Assembly (NCBI GenBank): GCA_949128115.1
Contig: OX421966.1
Span: forward strand, 30,149,042-30,213,041
Direction: 5' to 3'
Source of the DNA: Anaspis maculata
Lineage: Eukaryota; Arthropoda; Insecta; Coleoptera; Scraptiidae
DNA: 64,000 nt
Shown: in pieces, positions 12,843-26,142 of the stretch
Numbering within the stretch: position 1 is the first letter of the stretch
Layout of the letters: each line of letters begins with the position of its first letter
Notes under the pieces: model-generated
Seen by the model: only the letters and a program-made list of their open reading frames with translations
Database searches by the model: none
Told to the model about the DNA's origin: nothing
Position numbers and translations under genes: made by a program

Positions 12843-13195
12843 TGTTTTCTCAAGTCATCTTAGACTTTTGAAAATTCTAATAAACGTCAAAAATCAAAAT
12901 CAGACAGATGCATTTTGATTGTCAATCTTGAGTGGGTATGGGTGTAAAATCCCAATCGCATCGGTTTAAGAATGCAAAAGTTCAATATGGCGGCCCTAGA
13001 ACTGTCAAAATCCCACATTTGACAGATGCATCTCGGATGTTCACCCCAAGTGGGTATAGGCTCTAAATCCCAATCGGATAGGTTGAAAAATGCAAGAGTG
13101 GCGGCCTCTTGGAACGTCAAAAATCGAAATTTGACAGATGCATTCAGACTGTCTATTTCAAGTTGGCATAGGTTCAAAATCCCCATCGGATCTTG
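12843..13195 (+). repeat. ~115-bp satellite array, 3 units
   Basis: gacagatgcat occurs at 12903, 13021 and 13133, spacing 118 and 112 bp. Each unit also has a ggcggcc block, aacgtcaaaa-type sequence and a gtgggtat/ttggcata segment. Same family as 8705-9172 and 36080-36390. Confidence 0.85.
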
Positions 13196-14129
13196 CGGAA
13201 ATGATGATAGAAAAATGTCATATAACTACGAGAAGAGGCTGTCAATAATGTCACCTGGCGAGTCGCAAAAATGGGCATTCCACTGAGAAATCAACAATCA
13301 CACCAAGAATGGACCATAATACCATGCGATCAACAAATTGATTAACCAAAAGCAAATAACCATTTGACGATAACCTAAAATCAGATCTAATAATTACATA
13401 AACTTGGAATATACAGTTATTTTCTCCGTAAGGTTGATGCCGACTGCCGTGATTTCAGTTGCATGATTGCTACGCTACTACATCATTGGTCAATTCAATG
13501 CTACAATGTCAATGTGAATGCTGTCAAAGGCGGAAGTTACGCCAGGAAAACAGACCCTGTTCAGTTTTTTGCCTTGTTTTGCTGGCACCAACGTGTTGAT
13601 TTGGACAAAAAACATTACCTTTATGGCCTTGATACATAAAGCACTATTTTGTAGAGTAACTTCTTTGTTTAGGTTAGGTAGTGGGATTAGCCCAAGAATT
13701 TTAGGTGAATTTTTGGTCAAACCCTGTAACAAATATGCCCCTTTCAAAAATTTGCACAAGTGGCTCCAAAGCAATGCTCAACAACATACTAAAAGCTCCC
13801 GTCCAGCAAGTGTGCGGAACATAGATGTTTTGAGCAAGAAAGGAATAAGTGGCGCCAAATCTCAAATCTCGTAGCGCCTGATTGAGAGATGATGGAAAAC
13901 CCTAACTGCAGACTTAATTTGACTCTTTCATTCTGTTGCTGTCTGCTGAATTTGGTTCCAATCCATCCGATAAATTTTGAATCATTAAATCGCAAAGTTT
14001 TGAATTTGGATATTCTTCAATATTTGACATATTACAGAAAAAGAAGTACTTTTAACTGTTCTAAATACAGTTTTTCAACGGCTCCCAAACGACAAATTGC
14101 ATTTCAAGCTCTGTGAAATACAGATCCTG
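13196..14129. other. Intronic stretch, no gene seen
   Basis: A plus-strand frame of 118 codons (13518-13874) and its antisense partner lack motifs and splice context. Confidence 0.4.
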
Positions 14130-14146
14130 TCATGTTTTGCCAGTGA

Positions 14147-14415
14147 CTTTTATGTTTGACAGATGACAGCCAAAAGTTGACGGGCTCATTCTACAACAAA
14201 ACTATGTTTGCATACCAAATGTCAATTCGATCAAATGAACCGTTTGGTAGTTATCGTGAAATATTACAGACAGACACACACACGCAGCCAAACACACACA
14301 AAGTCAGACACACAGACAGACAAACTTTTATCTGGAAATGGTCCTGATTGTCTCAGGGAAGCTCAAAATGTATATTTCCGGGTTCATCTCGAAAAATGGT
14401 TTTTAGCGCCTTCAC
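14147..14415 (+). repeat. Dispersed repeat with (CAGACA)n core, copy 1
   Basis: Shares about 270 bp with the reverse complement of 61560-61812. Both start tgtttgacagatgacagcc, share a gcataccaaat and tatcgtgaaa segment, then a cagacaca-rich microsatellite, then an aca-atactttccctcc-type end. This gives similar short open frames (MTDDSQKL...) in both copies, which are repeat-derived and not a gene family. Confidence 0.85.
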
Positions 14416-15550
14416 AATACTTTCCCTCCTTCTTGTTTGGTAGGTCGGGAGAAGAGAAATCACAGAATTCTGTTTTAAAATGTGAATTAGCTTGATTAAG
14501 AGGCATTAAAACCAACCTGGGTCCTTCAAAATTTCAAGGAAATCAAATTTCACCGAGTTACCACTGGTACGATGGAATTATCATGGATTTTGTAGAAAAC
14601 AAGACGCGACAAGAAACCTCTTTACCTATAATCGTCAGGAAATAATTATGTTTGGAGAACTGAAAAGGCCAATTTCTCGAAACGTGAAGCCGCTAAAAAT
14701 TGCGAATGAATTGTGAGTACCCCCTAGACGTATTTGACCCCCTCAATTTGCCTGTTTTTGCGAAATTCCGCCGTCAAGGTTTGTTCCGGCTTGAGAAATT
14801 TGATCGAAGTGACGTCAAATTTGAAGGAGATCTTGGGTTTGTGGTGTCTGGGAGACGCTCAAAAGTCTCCTCGAAACCACAATTCAATTGCGCATGCTGA
14901 CATGGTACGTTAAAACACTGTTCAAATGCCAAAGTGTTGTGACATTTCAAAATCGAGAGTCAGATTGACGTCCCTGTCAGATTGGCCGTGCCGTGCTCCG
15001 ATTTTCCAACATTTTCGGCATAATCCCAAGAAAAACTCCGCCGCATGGCTCGCATCAAACGACACGAGGTCCCCGAAATCCCCCGGTCGGCATTTCACAC
15101 CAAATTTTTCGAAATTCTTCCCAAAAAGCTAAATTTTTGCCGCAAAAACGTATACCAAGATATCTGAAATGAATCATTCAAACCGTCAATTCCCTTGAAA
15201 AATTTGAATGAATTATGGAATTTTCGAAAAATCTTCACAAATTCGAGGCAAATTTTGGAAGTTCCCCATCGTCAACTTGGAATGCGGTTCGTTTGCGGAA
15301 AAAAAAATCCCTGCCAAAATCCGACGTCTAGTTTTCACAAATTTTAACGCCTGGTCGTTTGGTTTCCGGCAGCGGTTACATTGGGGTAATGATACGAAAA
15401 CAATAATGAATAATAAGAACCCCTGGGGTAGTGATTGAGTTCTGTGTCAGTTGAATCTGTCTCATTTCAATGTGCTCAAGTTTAATACGGTCAGTTTGAT
15501 AACCAATAATGGCATCAACTTCGCGCTCTGGAAAGTGTTGAGTTGAGTAC

Positions 15551-15695
15551 ACCCGGGGCTCTATTTGTGGAACCAAAAAATAACTTTCGATTATGTGATG
15601 TTGCCTACGTGACAGCCAATGCAGAGACCGAGTTGCCTAGCGACTGACATGTGAACGGATCACTTTGTTCCCAAAAATATGGGCCCGCATGATGG
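15551..15695 (+). repeat. Duplicated sequence with RFX X-box-like sites, copy 1
   Basis: Aligns with 16482-16590 in the same orientation: ggggctctattt, ggaacc, gatgttgcctacgtgac, gttgcctag and a tatgggccc end. It contains gttgcctagcgac at 15632, which fits the X-box pattern RYYNYY-N1-3-RRNRAC. Confidence 0.6.
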
Positions 15696-15739
15696 TTATA
15701 GCGCGAAACTCCTATATAAACAAATACAACCAGGATTTG

Positions 15740-16110
15740 CACGCCACTGGGGCCGGTGGAGTTCAGGGCGCGGCATGTGACCCGCGGCCTGTTGCTCTGC
15801 TCTCCTCGACATCTCATCGGACAGGGCAGGGCCGCGCCCCGCGCGCCGGTCGCCCGCTCGCGAGGTCACTCGCCGGCTGAACCAGATCAGATCGGCTAAA
15901 TAACCTGTCCTGTCTTCTTGTATTGACCACCGGTGAACCGACTTGTGCTGCCGCGCTGCCGCTGCACCACGACCGACGCGGCATCTGCATTCCAGCCCGG
16001 CTACCGGTCTACGAGACCAGCAGCAGGCGAAGCGCAGCAGCATCGCATCAGCCGCACCGCAAACGCTCTCTTTGCTCTCTCGCTGGGACGACTTCATTAA
16101 ACTTTTCTTG
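15740..16110. promoter_or_regulatory. GC-rich, CpG-rich island
   Basis: The region is dense in CpG (gccgcgccccgcgcgccgg) compared with the AT-rich flanks. It supports overlapping open frames on both strands (133 codons minus, 96 and 78 plus), as expected for GC-rich DNA. Flanked by the two copies of the X-box-containing repeat. A TATA-like tatataaac occurs at 15714, just upstream. An intronic promoter is possible but unproven. Confidence 0.3.
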
Positions 16111-16481
16111 TTCCTCTTTTCTTATTATTCTTCTTCTTTTTCTCGAGATGGCAAAGTGATCGTCATTTTTGTCCTGTTCGGAGTTCTTCCCCGAAGAGCA
16201 ACCGAAAGCTCGACAAGTACGGGGATAATGTAGGTAGGTATACCCCGGCCCAGCTTTGACCGCGCTATGGGAAACTCCAACGTCCGGTCACGACAGTAAC
16301 CCGATGCTATCGCGCGCTTCGATTACGCGTTTCTTGAAAACCCTGCTAGCTTGCCTCCTCTTCGTCCGGCATATCACGCCTTCGCTAATTTTGGACAGAC
16401 CAATTATGATAACCTGCTATGAATTTTCACAAATTGAGTGGGCGCTTGAAAAAAAAAGGACGTCAGTCTTTCAAATCTATG

Positions 16482-16590
16482 AGGGGCTGTATTTTCGGAA
16501 CCGGGGAACAAGCTTCTCATGCGATGTTGCCTAGGTGACACCAAATCACAGCCCTGGTTGCCTAGTGTCCCAAATATAGGGCCCCTGGAA
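16482..16590 (+). repeat. Duplicated sequence with RFX X-box-like site, copy 2
   Basis: Second copy of the 15551-15695 repeat. gttgcctaggtgac at 16526 is a full match to the X-box pattern. Confidence 0.6.
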
Positions 16591-16599
16591 TCGTTCTAT

Positions 16600-18700
16600 T
16601 TTGTTGTAAGTTAACGGAAGAGAAAGATCAGAACCAGTGGCTCTTGAAGGAACAGAGGAGTCAGGAACAGACTAATGGGGTGCTCCACGGGTTTTGAGAA
16701 AAAAATGAATTTAAATATTACAGCTTTCAAGAGCTCACATAATTCTTATATGATTTTTTTGCGTCCATTTAGGCCCCGAAAGAAAAAATAAGAAAATTTT
16801 GCGTGACGTCTCGCGTACTGAGACTCAGGTACGTTAACAGATGGCGCCAGGTAAGGCAGTAGAATTCATTGCTAGACCTCGTACGGACTCGGTAACGTGA
16901 ACGCGGTGAACTCTGCGGAGCGACAAACAGCTGATCCCGAGAAAAATTCCGTAAGCTGTAGCTAAATAACAGGCAAAATATTGCATTTGGTTCCCATCAT
17001 CAGTCATATTCGTCGAAAAAGGAGTTGGCGAAAATAAATTCCTGTCATTGTTTTTTGGAGACCTCCCAAAGAAATTCATCGGCAGTTTCAAATTTTCGTG
17101 AAAAGCATGCTGATACTTTCAAGCTTGTACCTTTTTGAGTTATTGGAAAGTCAAAGGCATCTCCGAATTGAGTGATTTTCATAGAGAATACAATTCAATC
17201 CAGTAATCCTCTGGCCTATGGAATTTTTTCAACAAATTACAAATGCCCACAAGAGTAAAGAAGGACAATATGAAAATGAAAGTTGAAGATCAATTTTAAA
17301 TGTGCTGGAAAAAGCTCCTCAGCAGCTTTCAACGATGTGCAACAATCGACATTTGATGACATAAGCAGATAGTCATTCCACTGCAGTGACATTTCCAATT
17401 GACAGATCTCGTTGCCGCCGTTGTTTTCACGTCTACGCTTCATACCTTACATGTGTACCAAATTTGGTTGAATTCTGTCCAACGGTTCAGCCACACTGTT
17501 GTCTCCACTCAATACCAAAAACTTCAAAAATAAAAAAAAATTGTAAAAAAAATCACAAAGTCACTGATGGGATTTTTTCGAAACTCTGTAAGTACCTACA
17601 TTACCAGTTCTTTAGCAAATGATTAACAGCTCGGTTTCATCCCTCCATCTTTGAAGACCTGTATCTCCATCAGGAAGCTTTGAGAAAAAATGCCATTCTT
17701 GTTTTCATACTTGTTTCCATGGGAAGAATCATATGCACCTCCGAAGTTTGGCGTAACATCACACGAACAACGAACACCCTGCATATAATTGTTTTTGAGT
17801 TCTCTGAGTCTGAAGCTCACAAATGTCTATGACTCGCTTTGTTTTCTCGCGTGTCACGAAAGAACCGTAATGCCAAACGGCGACAATTAGAACCTCAAGC
17901 CGGCTCTGTGGTGGTATATAGAATCTGATCTGATTCTGATACACACGACGCGTACCCATAACACGATGATGACGGGTGTACAATTGTACATGCCCAACAC
18001 GCTGCAATTACTATTTATTATTATTCGTCTTCTTCTTCTTCTCATTCTTCTTCTACTCCACCACTACCACATACACCAGGTGTTTCTTCATTTCACGTTT
18101 TTCGAGCGAGACGCTCTCAATTTTTTATTGCATCGAATTCGTGATAGAATTGCGATTTTTTGTGGTGTTTTTTTCCATCAGTAATGGCATGTACGCCAGT
18201 GGAAGTCCACTGCTATCATAAAATGTGTTATAAAAGATTTCCAAGCGCGGTTGGCTGTGCTGTGAACCAAACAATAAACAGCAATGCTAAGCAATGGCAA
18301 AGAAATATATCGTGATTTAGATCAACTATTTTCTTTTAAAGGCTCCACATCCCGGCCGGGTTATGTAGAACAGTTTTTTGAATTTTCAAACTTCTTGCTC
18401 ATATTTCTCCCAAAATCAAAATTTCATCATGAGACCCTTAGGCTGTTCAGTTTCACATATACATCCTCCTTCTTCGCCTCATTCACGATTTTAGTTTCAC
18501 ACACAAACCTAAAATCCTATAAGTTCGAACAAAAATTCGCCATAAAGTGGGCAACTGTTTTGATTCCATCATTTTGTACGTAGAGCAGTTGAATTTATGT
18601 TAAAATGTTGAGCCAATCTGATGGAGCTTTACGTATGTACTTATGTTACCTAAACTTGAGAATTTATGGCCTTCGCGGAATTAAATTTTGATTTTGGAAG
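16600..18700. other. Intronic stretch, no gene seen
   Basis: AT-rich; only short frames, one CTT-rich tract (18027-18055), and no inverted repeat followed. Confidence 0.4.
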
Positions 18701-18731
18701 CGATAAGAGCGAAAAACGGCTTTATTACGGA

Positions 18732-19292
18732 TGGTCCGAAAGTTTTGGGAAATTTTTCAAAGCTAATAACTTTTTCTGACTAGTCTTAATTTTTTAACTT
18801 GATATATTGCAAAAATTAACATCATAAATATATAACAATAACAAATTCTTATTCAACATATTGATAATGAACCATTATCTTCGATGGATCTCTGCCATGT
18901 TCCATAATTCTCTGTATCAATTTCTCCATTGCGAAATTCTCTAATGTTATTGAAAAATGCGAGACCGTAATTGGTCTTCATTTGCAGCTTCCCATCCCCT
19001 GTTGCATACTATCCTGCTCACTACTCACCAAAAATCTTATATTGGTCGAGCTTGCGGTACATTGGGAGGCAGGAGCTCATGAAAAAAATTGATCCTGCTG
19101 TTGTCCAGAGAATGATCGAACATGGCAGAAGAAAACTGAGAGCCATAAAAAATAATGGCCCATCTTCAATATGTTAAATATTAATTTGGTATTGTTAAAG
19201 ATGATGCTAGTTTTTACAATATTAGTTACAAAATTAAAACTATCTGAAAAAAGTTATTAGCTTTTGAAAAATTTCCCAAAACTTTCGGACCA
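18732..19292. mobile_element. Palindromic mariner-derived element: two transposase 3' ends head-to-head
   Basis: The terminal sequence tggtccgaaagttttgggaa at 18732 is repeated in inverse at the 19292 end, and matching continues about 200 bp inward on both sides. In the right arm, plus strand, a frame reads KKIDPAVVQRMIEHGRRKLRAIKNNG then a stop after SSIC. This has the shape of the C-terminus of a mariner transposase (a Pro-Glu/Asp-x-V-x-x helix followed by an LRACI-NGG-type end). The left arm carries the same end in reverse (near 18895-18940, encoding IMEHGR). The right flank is TA; the left TA appears mutated to GA. Non-autonomous. Confidence 0.75.
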
Positions 19293-20507
19293 TACGTTAG
19301 TATGTATACAGTTCTAACGGCTCGATTTCAAGTTGGAGATAAGCCCGCGCAAGTTTAGCGTGATTCCGATCACTATGGCAAGATAACACAATCCGACGCG
19401 ATGATTGGCTTATCGATGCCGTGATACTACTGACATCAAGTACGTAATTATACGACATTAAAAACGTATAGAGCAGCCTTCGTGTTGTGTGACAGTTGGC
19501 AATGACAGTTTAAAAATATAATTTGAGCCCCTACATTTTAATTTTATTGGCTATTTGACGTCAAAAACTCTTACATGAACGCTCCAACGCTCGATATCAT
19601 ATTCACCATGATCTACATTCTGTCAAAATAGCATTGCTCACAGACAATCGGTGGTACCAACAAGATTCTAAAGCCGATAATATACGCCAATAGAAAATGG
19701 AACGGATCATAACATATCTACCTTCTCACATAATTCTCCCACTATGACATTTTCAATGGACGCAACTAGATTGAAAAAAAACACCAGCCACTTATTATAC
19801 CAAAGCACAACTCATGCCTACTTTTATATGAGAGAGCAAAGGTTGTCCGTTGCTGGTCGCCGCCGGACAACCGGACGCAATTTATTTTCTAAATGTTATA
19901 TAGCTGCCGATAGCTACACACATACACCAGCGCGCTTTTTATCTCTTGAGCTATATCTCTGCTTGGTGGTATTTATAAATAATAATGTGAATGTATGAGT
20001 ATAGAGTAGGTATGGTAACAGCGCTCTGGGGGACGCGGCACTACTTGGCGTGTTACAGAAGAAGGTCGTTCACTTGGTGGGTATTGGCAGCAGTAGTATA
20101 GTAGTAGTTATGTGTAGCATCGTTATTTACGACAGAGAGACATTTGTTATTACAAACAGTTTGGGTAATAATTATTATTTGGTCGTCCATATACTGAATG
20201 ATAGAACAAATAAATTTCACGGCGAGTAGGTGCGAGTGAGCGGCGGTCAAGAGTAGTAGGCTGTGACTTTCTGTTTTAGTCGGTAGCCTCTGTCTCGGTG
20301 TCTCGTTTTTGGGCGCACCGACTTATGGATCGAACTGAATACGCAGGTAGGTGTTTTAATTTTAATTGGCATTTAGAGATAAACTGTTCAACAAATTAAA
20401 CGTTACAAGACCAACTTTGCCATAAATTTGGAACCGAGTACAGTTAAATGGCTGAAAACGCAGTCTGTATTTTTACAAATAAGTAGGTACTTTGCTCGAA
20501 GTCTCTA

Positions 20508-21028
20508 CAGGGTGGTGAATAAATAGAGCAACATTTTCAAAAGTTTTGCATGATCCCGATCAAACAAAAATATATCTCTCTGGATTTCAACTCCAAAGGC
20601 ATGATGATAAACCTGATATCTCGAAACGGTTTTTTAATTTAGCATTCATCTTCTTTATTCACAGGTGATCTTGAGAACCAACCTTTTTGGCCTTGCAGTG
20701 ATGACTTTTATGGTCGTAAGCAGATTTTCAAAATTCAGGGCTCATGATGAAGTAGTATAAAAAAAACCGGAAGTCAGTTCGGAAGAAGAGTGGAACGAAA
20801 ATGTATTTGCCTTCAAAATAGACTCTTCATTTCAATGATTTGAGGATGTTTTTTGCTTTTATGCGAAAGATACACTGTCGACAAAACCAATTCGCACAAC
20901 TACCGTTTTGAAATATGAGTTTTATCTTCATGCTTTTGGTGTTGAAATTCGGAAAAATCTATTTTTTTTTCAAACAGGGGCATGCTGAACTTTTAGAAGT
21001 GTTACATTATATTATTTATCACCCTGTA
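20508..21028. mobile_element. 521-bp palindromic element with TA target duplication
   Basis: Begins CAGGGTGGTGAATAA and ends with the inverse, TTATTTATCACCCTG. It is flanked on both sides by TA (20506-20507, 21029-21030). The arms match for at least 140 bp inward, for example tttcaactccaaaggcatga against its partner near 20930. TA flanks and the cagggtg end point to the Tc1/mariner group. No transposase frame remains. Contains the motif atatctcgaaacgg. Confidence 0.82.
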
Positions 21029-24000
21029 GAAACTTCACGTGGAGTACCCAATTTTTGTAAAAATATAGATTTATGGACAAACAATTATTAGACTAGCGAG
21101 CCGTTCAATCAAAACTAAAATGGTTTGCAGATTGCAACAATCTAAACTCTGAAAGTTACTCAGTAACAAAGTTGAGACAAAGACCGTGTAACATTATTTT
21201 TTCGATCAGTTTAGATCACCTTACCAGTGGGATGTTTCTCTTGAAGTGTCTTCAGAGTTCAGATTTCTATACCTATCACAACAGCCAGGGGGTAGGGGGT
21301 TGCAATGTACCATCTCTCGGCCTTATTCTACTTGCCATTGGAAATTTTTATTGTTAAAAATGGGATTTTGTGAGCAAGAATCACTCCTTTAACTGAGTGA
21401 GCAAATACCTATTATATCAGTTCAGGCACAGTTTCAGGTCTAATTTCAATCCATTCTTGGGATTCCTGCCCATTATCTCTACGTACCAAAATAAACCAAG
21501 GCTAGGTTGAAGAAAGAAAAATTTTCAATGTTCAATGTGAAGTTTCAAGAGCGGATTAACTTTATCACGCTGACAGTTGCTATGCACCAGCCAATAGCAT
21601 GGCTAGTTGCTTAGTTACTATAAAAGTGGCAAAGTTGATTCGTTCATAAAAGTTTGGTGGAACTGGAAGTTCCAAAATCACTGGAGTAACATTCATCACA
21701 CTGAAAAGTACTGACAATGTCAGCCTCAAATAGTTGACAGTGACATGACATTACTGTATTTGATCTGGATTTGGTGCATAGCAGATTGGCGGACGAAAAG
21801 CGGAGGGCAAAAATCTAAAGCCAGAATGAACTAGCTCAAAAAGGGGAGAATAAGAATAAGGCCAAACAAAGTAAGTAGGTGGTACTAAGAATCAAAAACA
21901 AGTTGTTTTTTTTGGCTTTTGGATGATGAGTCGTAGATCTCTGTACCTAGCACAGTATATTTTCATCTTGTATTCCAGCAAATGCAACAATCACGTCACC
22001 GATTTATACACTCTTGTTGATTCTATCACTTTCAAATGGGAACATTTGGCATACTGTTATCAACGAAGAGGCATACCAGCGGCATATCAAAAGAAAGTTT
22101 TAGAGAACGAGTTATAAGAACAAGCTGTATCAATAAGAAAGTAGATGGGAAGCTTGTTAGGGGGTTTGCATGATGGCTGTAGGCAAGTGACAGATGGTAA
22201 TTTTTCGCTGTTAACACTGTCAGCGATGTCAACCCGAACAACACCTCCTCAAGGCCGTTCATTTTTACGTCAGGATGGATGTCGAAGAAAGTGACAAGTC
22301 CTTTTACGGATGTCAGAAAAGTGACAATTCCTTTATTCGAGTTATCAATAACAAACAACATGCAGACCCTTCGCCAACTTGACAAAGAATTTTTTATCGC
22401 ACACGCGTTACCAAGTCCTGTTGAAAACCATGGCTTGCATCGCACCATTTACCACCCACATTCTGAACAGCACTAAATCTAACTCTGGCAACGTCCATGT
22501 AAGCGTGGTAATTTGCATTTAATTTTACTGTTATTATAACAATTAGAACTATGGAAGCGAGCCGGAGTCGCATGTTTAACATGCTCTTAACGTCAAGAGT
22601 GGCCGGCGTAACGTACGACCTCCAGCGTGTATGTGTGTATATCTTGATGAATCTTGAAGAGCTCAACTCTTGTGTTCGTTTTTCTTCCTTTTCTTTTTTT
22701 CGAGCGCGAGCCTTATTTCTAATTTGTTCATTTCTATTTGAGAGGCGTACTTATACAGGGTTTTGAAGAGTTTCATACTGCCAAAGTAACTGTATAGACT
22801 CCTCCTCCGTGTTTATGAACGTCTAAGTGGTGGGCTTTGGATAACTAATTTGTCTTCATTAACGAAAGGTACTGTACAACTTCGACTTTTCATTCGTTTT
22901 TCATCCATATAGCAATTGAAGGAAGAGAAGTATTACCCTCTGCTTTGGCAGACAACTGGACTCAACACCTACTTATCTGTCAAATTTAAACAAAATCTAA
23001 CTATACTAGTTTCAAAGTAAAAACTGAAAAGGCAGAGCGGTCGTGAAAAAAGTCGATTTTGCAAAACTGATGGCACAAGAGGGTTCCTTTCGCGGTTCCA
23101 AATTTGGGGACACCCTGTATGTTATACGAAAGAACTGAAGAAGGGAATCGAGCATTTTTCGTTCTGGATCACGTGCACTCTGCATACTCCCGGGCGATTC
23201 CGGCGTCCGTGCGTATCGGTCGGTCGCGAAACGTGTCAGCATCCGTGCAAATCGCGGCAGGCCGCGTTTCGATTAATCAAAGAAGGTCGTGGTCGCGCCA
23301 GTGCTTGACGCGATGATGGTCGTGCATTAGGCATGCAGTTTCTGTTTCAGTGTCCGTCATGATGGACTAATGGACTGGAGCAATTTTGGTTTTTTTTCCC
23401 GGTCTCTTATTTGTTCCAGTTTTTTCGTTTCGTTTCGTGTCTTCTTCTTTCGCCGCGATTTCGCAGAAGAGGGCTGAAATTATGATGGGGACGACACCGC
23501 GCTGATGCTAGATGCGCGCGGATGCATAATTCAGGGGAATCACGCGATTTTCAGCTCGAAGCGCGCCGCGTCCGTTTAGTTGCGCTGATATCTCGTAAAG
23601 GCCGCCAATGAGAAATTACAGGGATTATTGAATTAAGGCCGCGGACTGCACGTACCGAAATTAACGCGTCGCCCTGTATTTTGTCGAGCGTGCTGTTTTG
23701 CAAAACAGGGCCGGACCTGGTTGTGTTCTCGACGGACGACGCAATGACAGCCGGTAGTTTTGCGTATACGAGTAATATGACTCTTTGAACTCTTTCGAAT
23801 TTTCCGCGCATTTTGACAATCAAAACTGTAGAGGCTCCGCTAGAATGTAAAACTGGAAAAAGTTGGATTTATCGTGGTGGTTGTGTGTAAGAACAGCTGG
23901 AGCTCAGAAGCCGGGGTCGGATTTTCGCCTCGAAAATAAGCTTCTTGGTTTAGTTGGAATGCTTGCTAAATGCAAGACGCCGTGTGTCGTATAGGACGTG

Positions 24001-25560
24001 AAATACGAACGATGGTGCCGACCCCATGCGAAGTTGGTGGTCGTTGAAAATCCCTACCTTGTGTTGGAACACACAGGGCTTCGACAAAACTTCCGGTATA
24101 GTGGAGGAAAGCATTCACCGGCATCGGTGTTGGGCCTCGTTGCGGAAATATGCCGACGGTGAATAAACGGATAAAAAAAGCTTTGTATCGTAAGAGAAAT
24201 CTACAGTGATCAGAGAGACACGCGGCCAACGACTACGCCGACGTTATCGGCAAGCCACGACGTCACTATTCATCGCGTAGTGGCGCTCGGCCACTCGGCT
24301 TGAGTTTGACCGCACGGAGACCCCCTAAGAAGCAGGAGCGAGCTGGAGAAGACCCCTCTCAGCATCGCAACCGGCTCTCCGTTGAGTACCTTCTTATTAA
24401 TACCGTGACAATACTTGAAATTTGCTATCGACACAACGTTACGAAATTGTTCAGGCCTGTGTCTAGTTCCATATTCTTATTTTGGCCCTCTGCCAATTAC
24501 TAAGATTAAGCTAGTATCTACTTCTATTTTTAAGATTTGTCAATTCCTTCTTGTTTGGTATCCAATAGATTGGAGTCATACTCATAAGTAGAGTACGTCT
24601 TGTATGCCAAAACCTCTCACGTAGCCTCACAAAAAAAAATTGTAATAGCAGCAGAAATGCGACCGTGGGGGTCGTGATTTGCCCTGGAGCCACTTCGGAC
24701 TTCGGCGATCTGATTTGGAATGCAACAAAGTCCTTTAGCTCCAACAAACCACGAGCGGCAATTCCCGTAGATGTAACATATCAAAGAGGCTTGTGAGATG
24801 ACTTGATTTTCAGTCAAATGTCAAATAAAATCTGTCGGGCACCTGTCAAGGTGAGTTTTTATTTTGCTACATTCACGGAGCTAGAATGAATTCTTAACGA
24901 AAACGTAAACTATGTGCCATTAGAAATTTTAGAAGCGACGAAATCGGTGGTCCCGAATCTAGTACCGGAAACAGCTTGATGCAATCATATACAGCCGCAC
25001 TTCGCAGTGGCAAAATAATTTGTCAGGTGGTCATTCAGTGTCCTGCGTCTCAATCATTGAACGATTTACATGGTAGAAACTTTGTTAATAGACAAAATAA
25101 TTATGGAGTCATTCAACAAAATTATTCCTTTTCTTGAATTGTCGTATATAAAGCAGAGTATTCTACATACTTGCATCTAATGGTTACAATCCACGTCCCA
25201 AACTACACCCTTGTGGATCGTAACTATCATTATATATGCTTGTTGAATGATATACAATTGTCTCTTGTGGTGCAATATTGCTCTTTTTTTAGTTCAGCAT
25301 TTAGTGCATGAAGTATACCTAGTAGGATAAAGTACTTGATCTGTGAAGAGATCGCATTGTCGCATTGTCGGTGACAATGCAGAATGGTATAATTGGTCAT
25401 TGAGCATACGTAGATATACGTCCGTTATTGTTTCAATGATAATTGCTATCGAACAGGTCATAGAAGAGTACTCAAATCCAAGACTTGTGCATGCATGTTC
25501 ATGATGGGTTGTGATAGATAAAAAATACTAAACCATGGTCTGTTCGTGGACGCGGCCGGT
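21029..25560. other. Intronic stretch, no gene seen
   Basis: 4.5 kb with only short frames. CpG-rich patches at 23180-23300 and 23500-23780, and a perfect small hairpin gcattgtc-ggt-gacaatgc near 25361-25380. The 138-codon minus frame at 22032-22448 has no motif. Confidence 0.4.
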
Positions 25561-25571
25561 GGTCTAAGTTC

Positions 25572-25680
25572 ACGCGTATATATAGGTAGTACGTTCACTC
25601 CTACCGTGATTCTAGCCGGCTATGAGATTTTATTTTCAAGTTTATAAATCTGAAATTTGAAAATGCCCTAGAATTAGGCA
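25572..25680 (-). repeat. Dispersed repeat D, copy 1
   Basis: Reverse complement matches 35730-35815 for about 90 bp (atttcagatttataaact, aaaatctcatagccgg, ctagaatcacggta, gtgaacgtacta). The core agccRRctagaatcacggta is also at 27050 and, in reverse, at 34912. Confidence 0.75.
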
Positions 25681-26142
25681 GTTTGTTGCACTGCTGTTTG
25701 AGAAGTCAAGTTTGACAGCCGTCAAATTATTTATGGCTCCATCAATATCCATATAAAGTAGGGTTACGGCTACATTTCTCCCGTTCCTCTTTCAAGTCTT
25801 CTCAGATCTGAAAGTGAAACATCCGCCAGCACAGGTACGGCACCCATAATTGAATTCGTCATACTATTCACACTGCGTCGTATTCTACATAAAGATGTTC
25901 AATATCCTTATCATATCATCAGTTCATCACCCATACAAAGGTCAATCGTGTCCAAGAACATTCTGCATGCAAAACATAGTATGAGGAATAACCTAAGCTT
26001 ACTTTTAGAAGTCGATACACAATATTGCGTGACCGCTTAGCGCATGCGCTAAAAAACGGAGTGATTCGTTTTAAGTCTTCTATAATGTTACGCTGTAAAA
26101 TAGGTAGGTAATTCTCAAACTAAGCTCAATGGATTATTTTAT

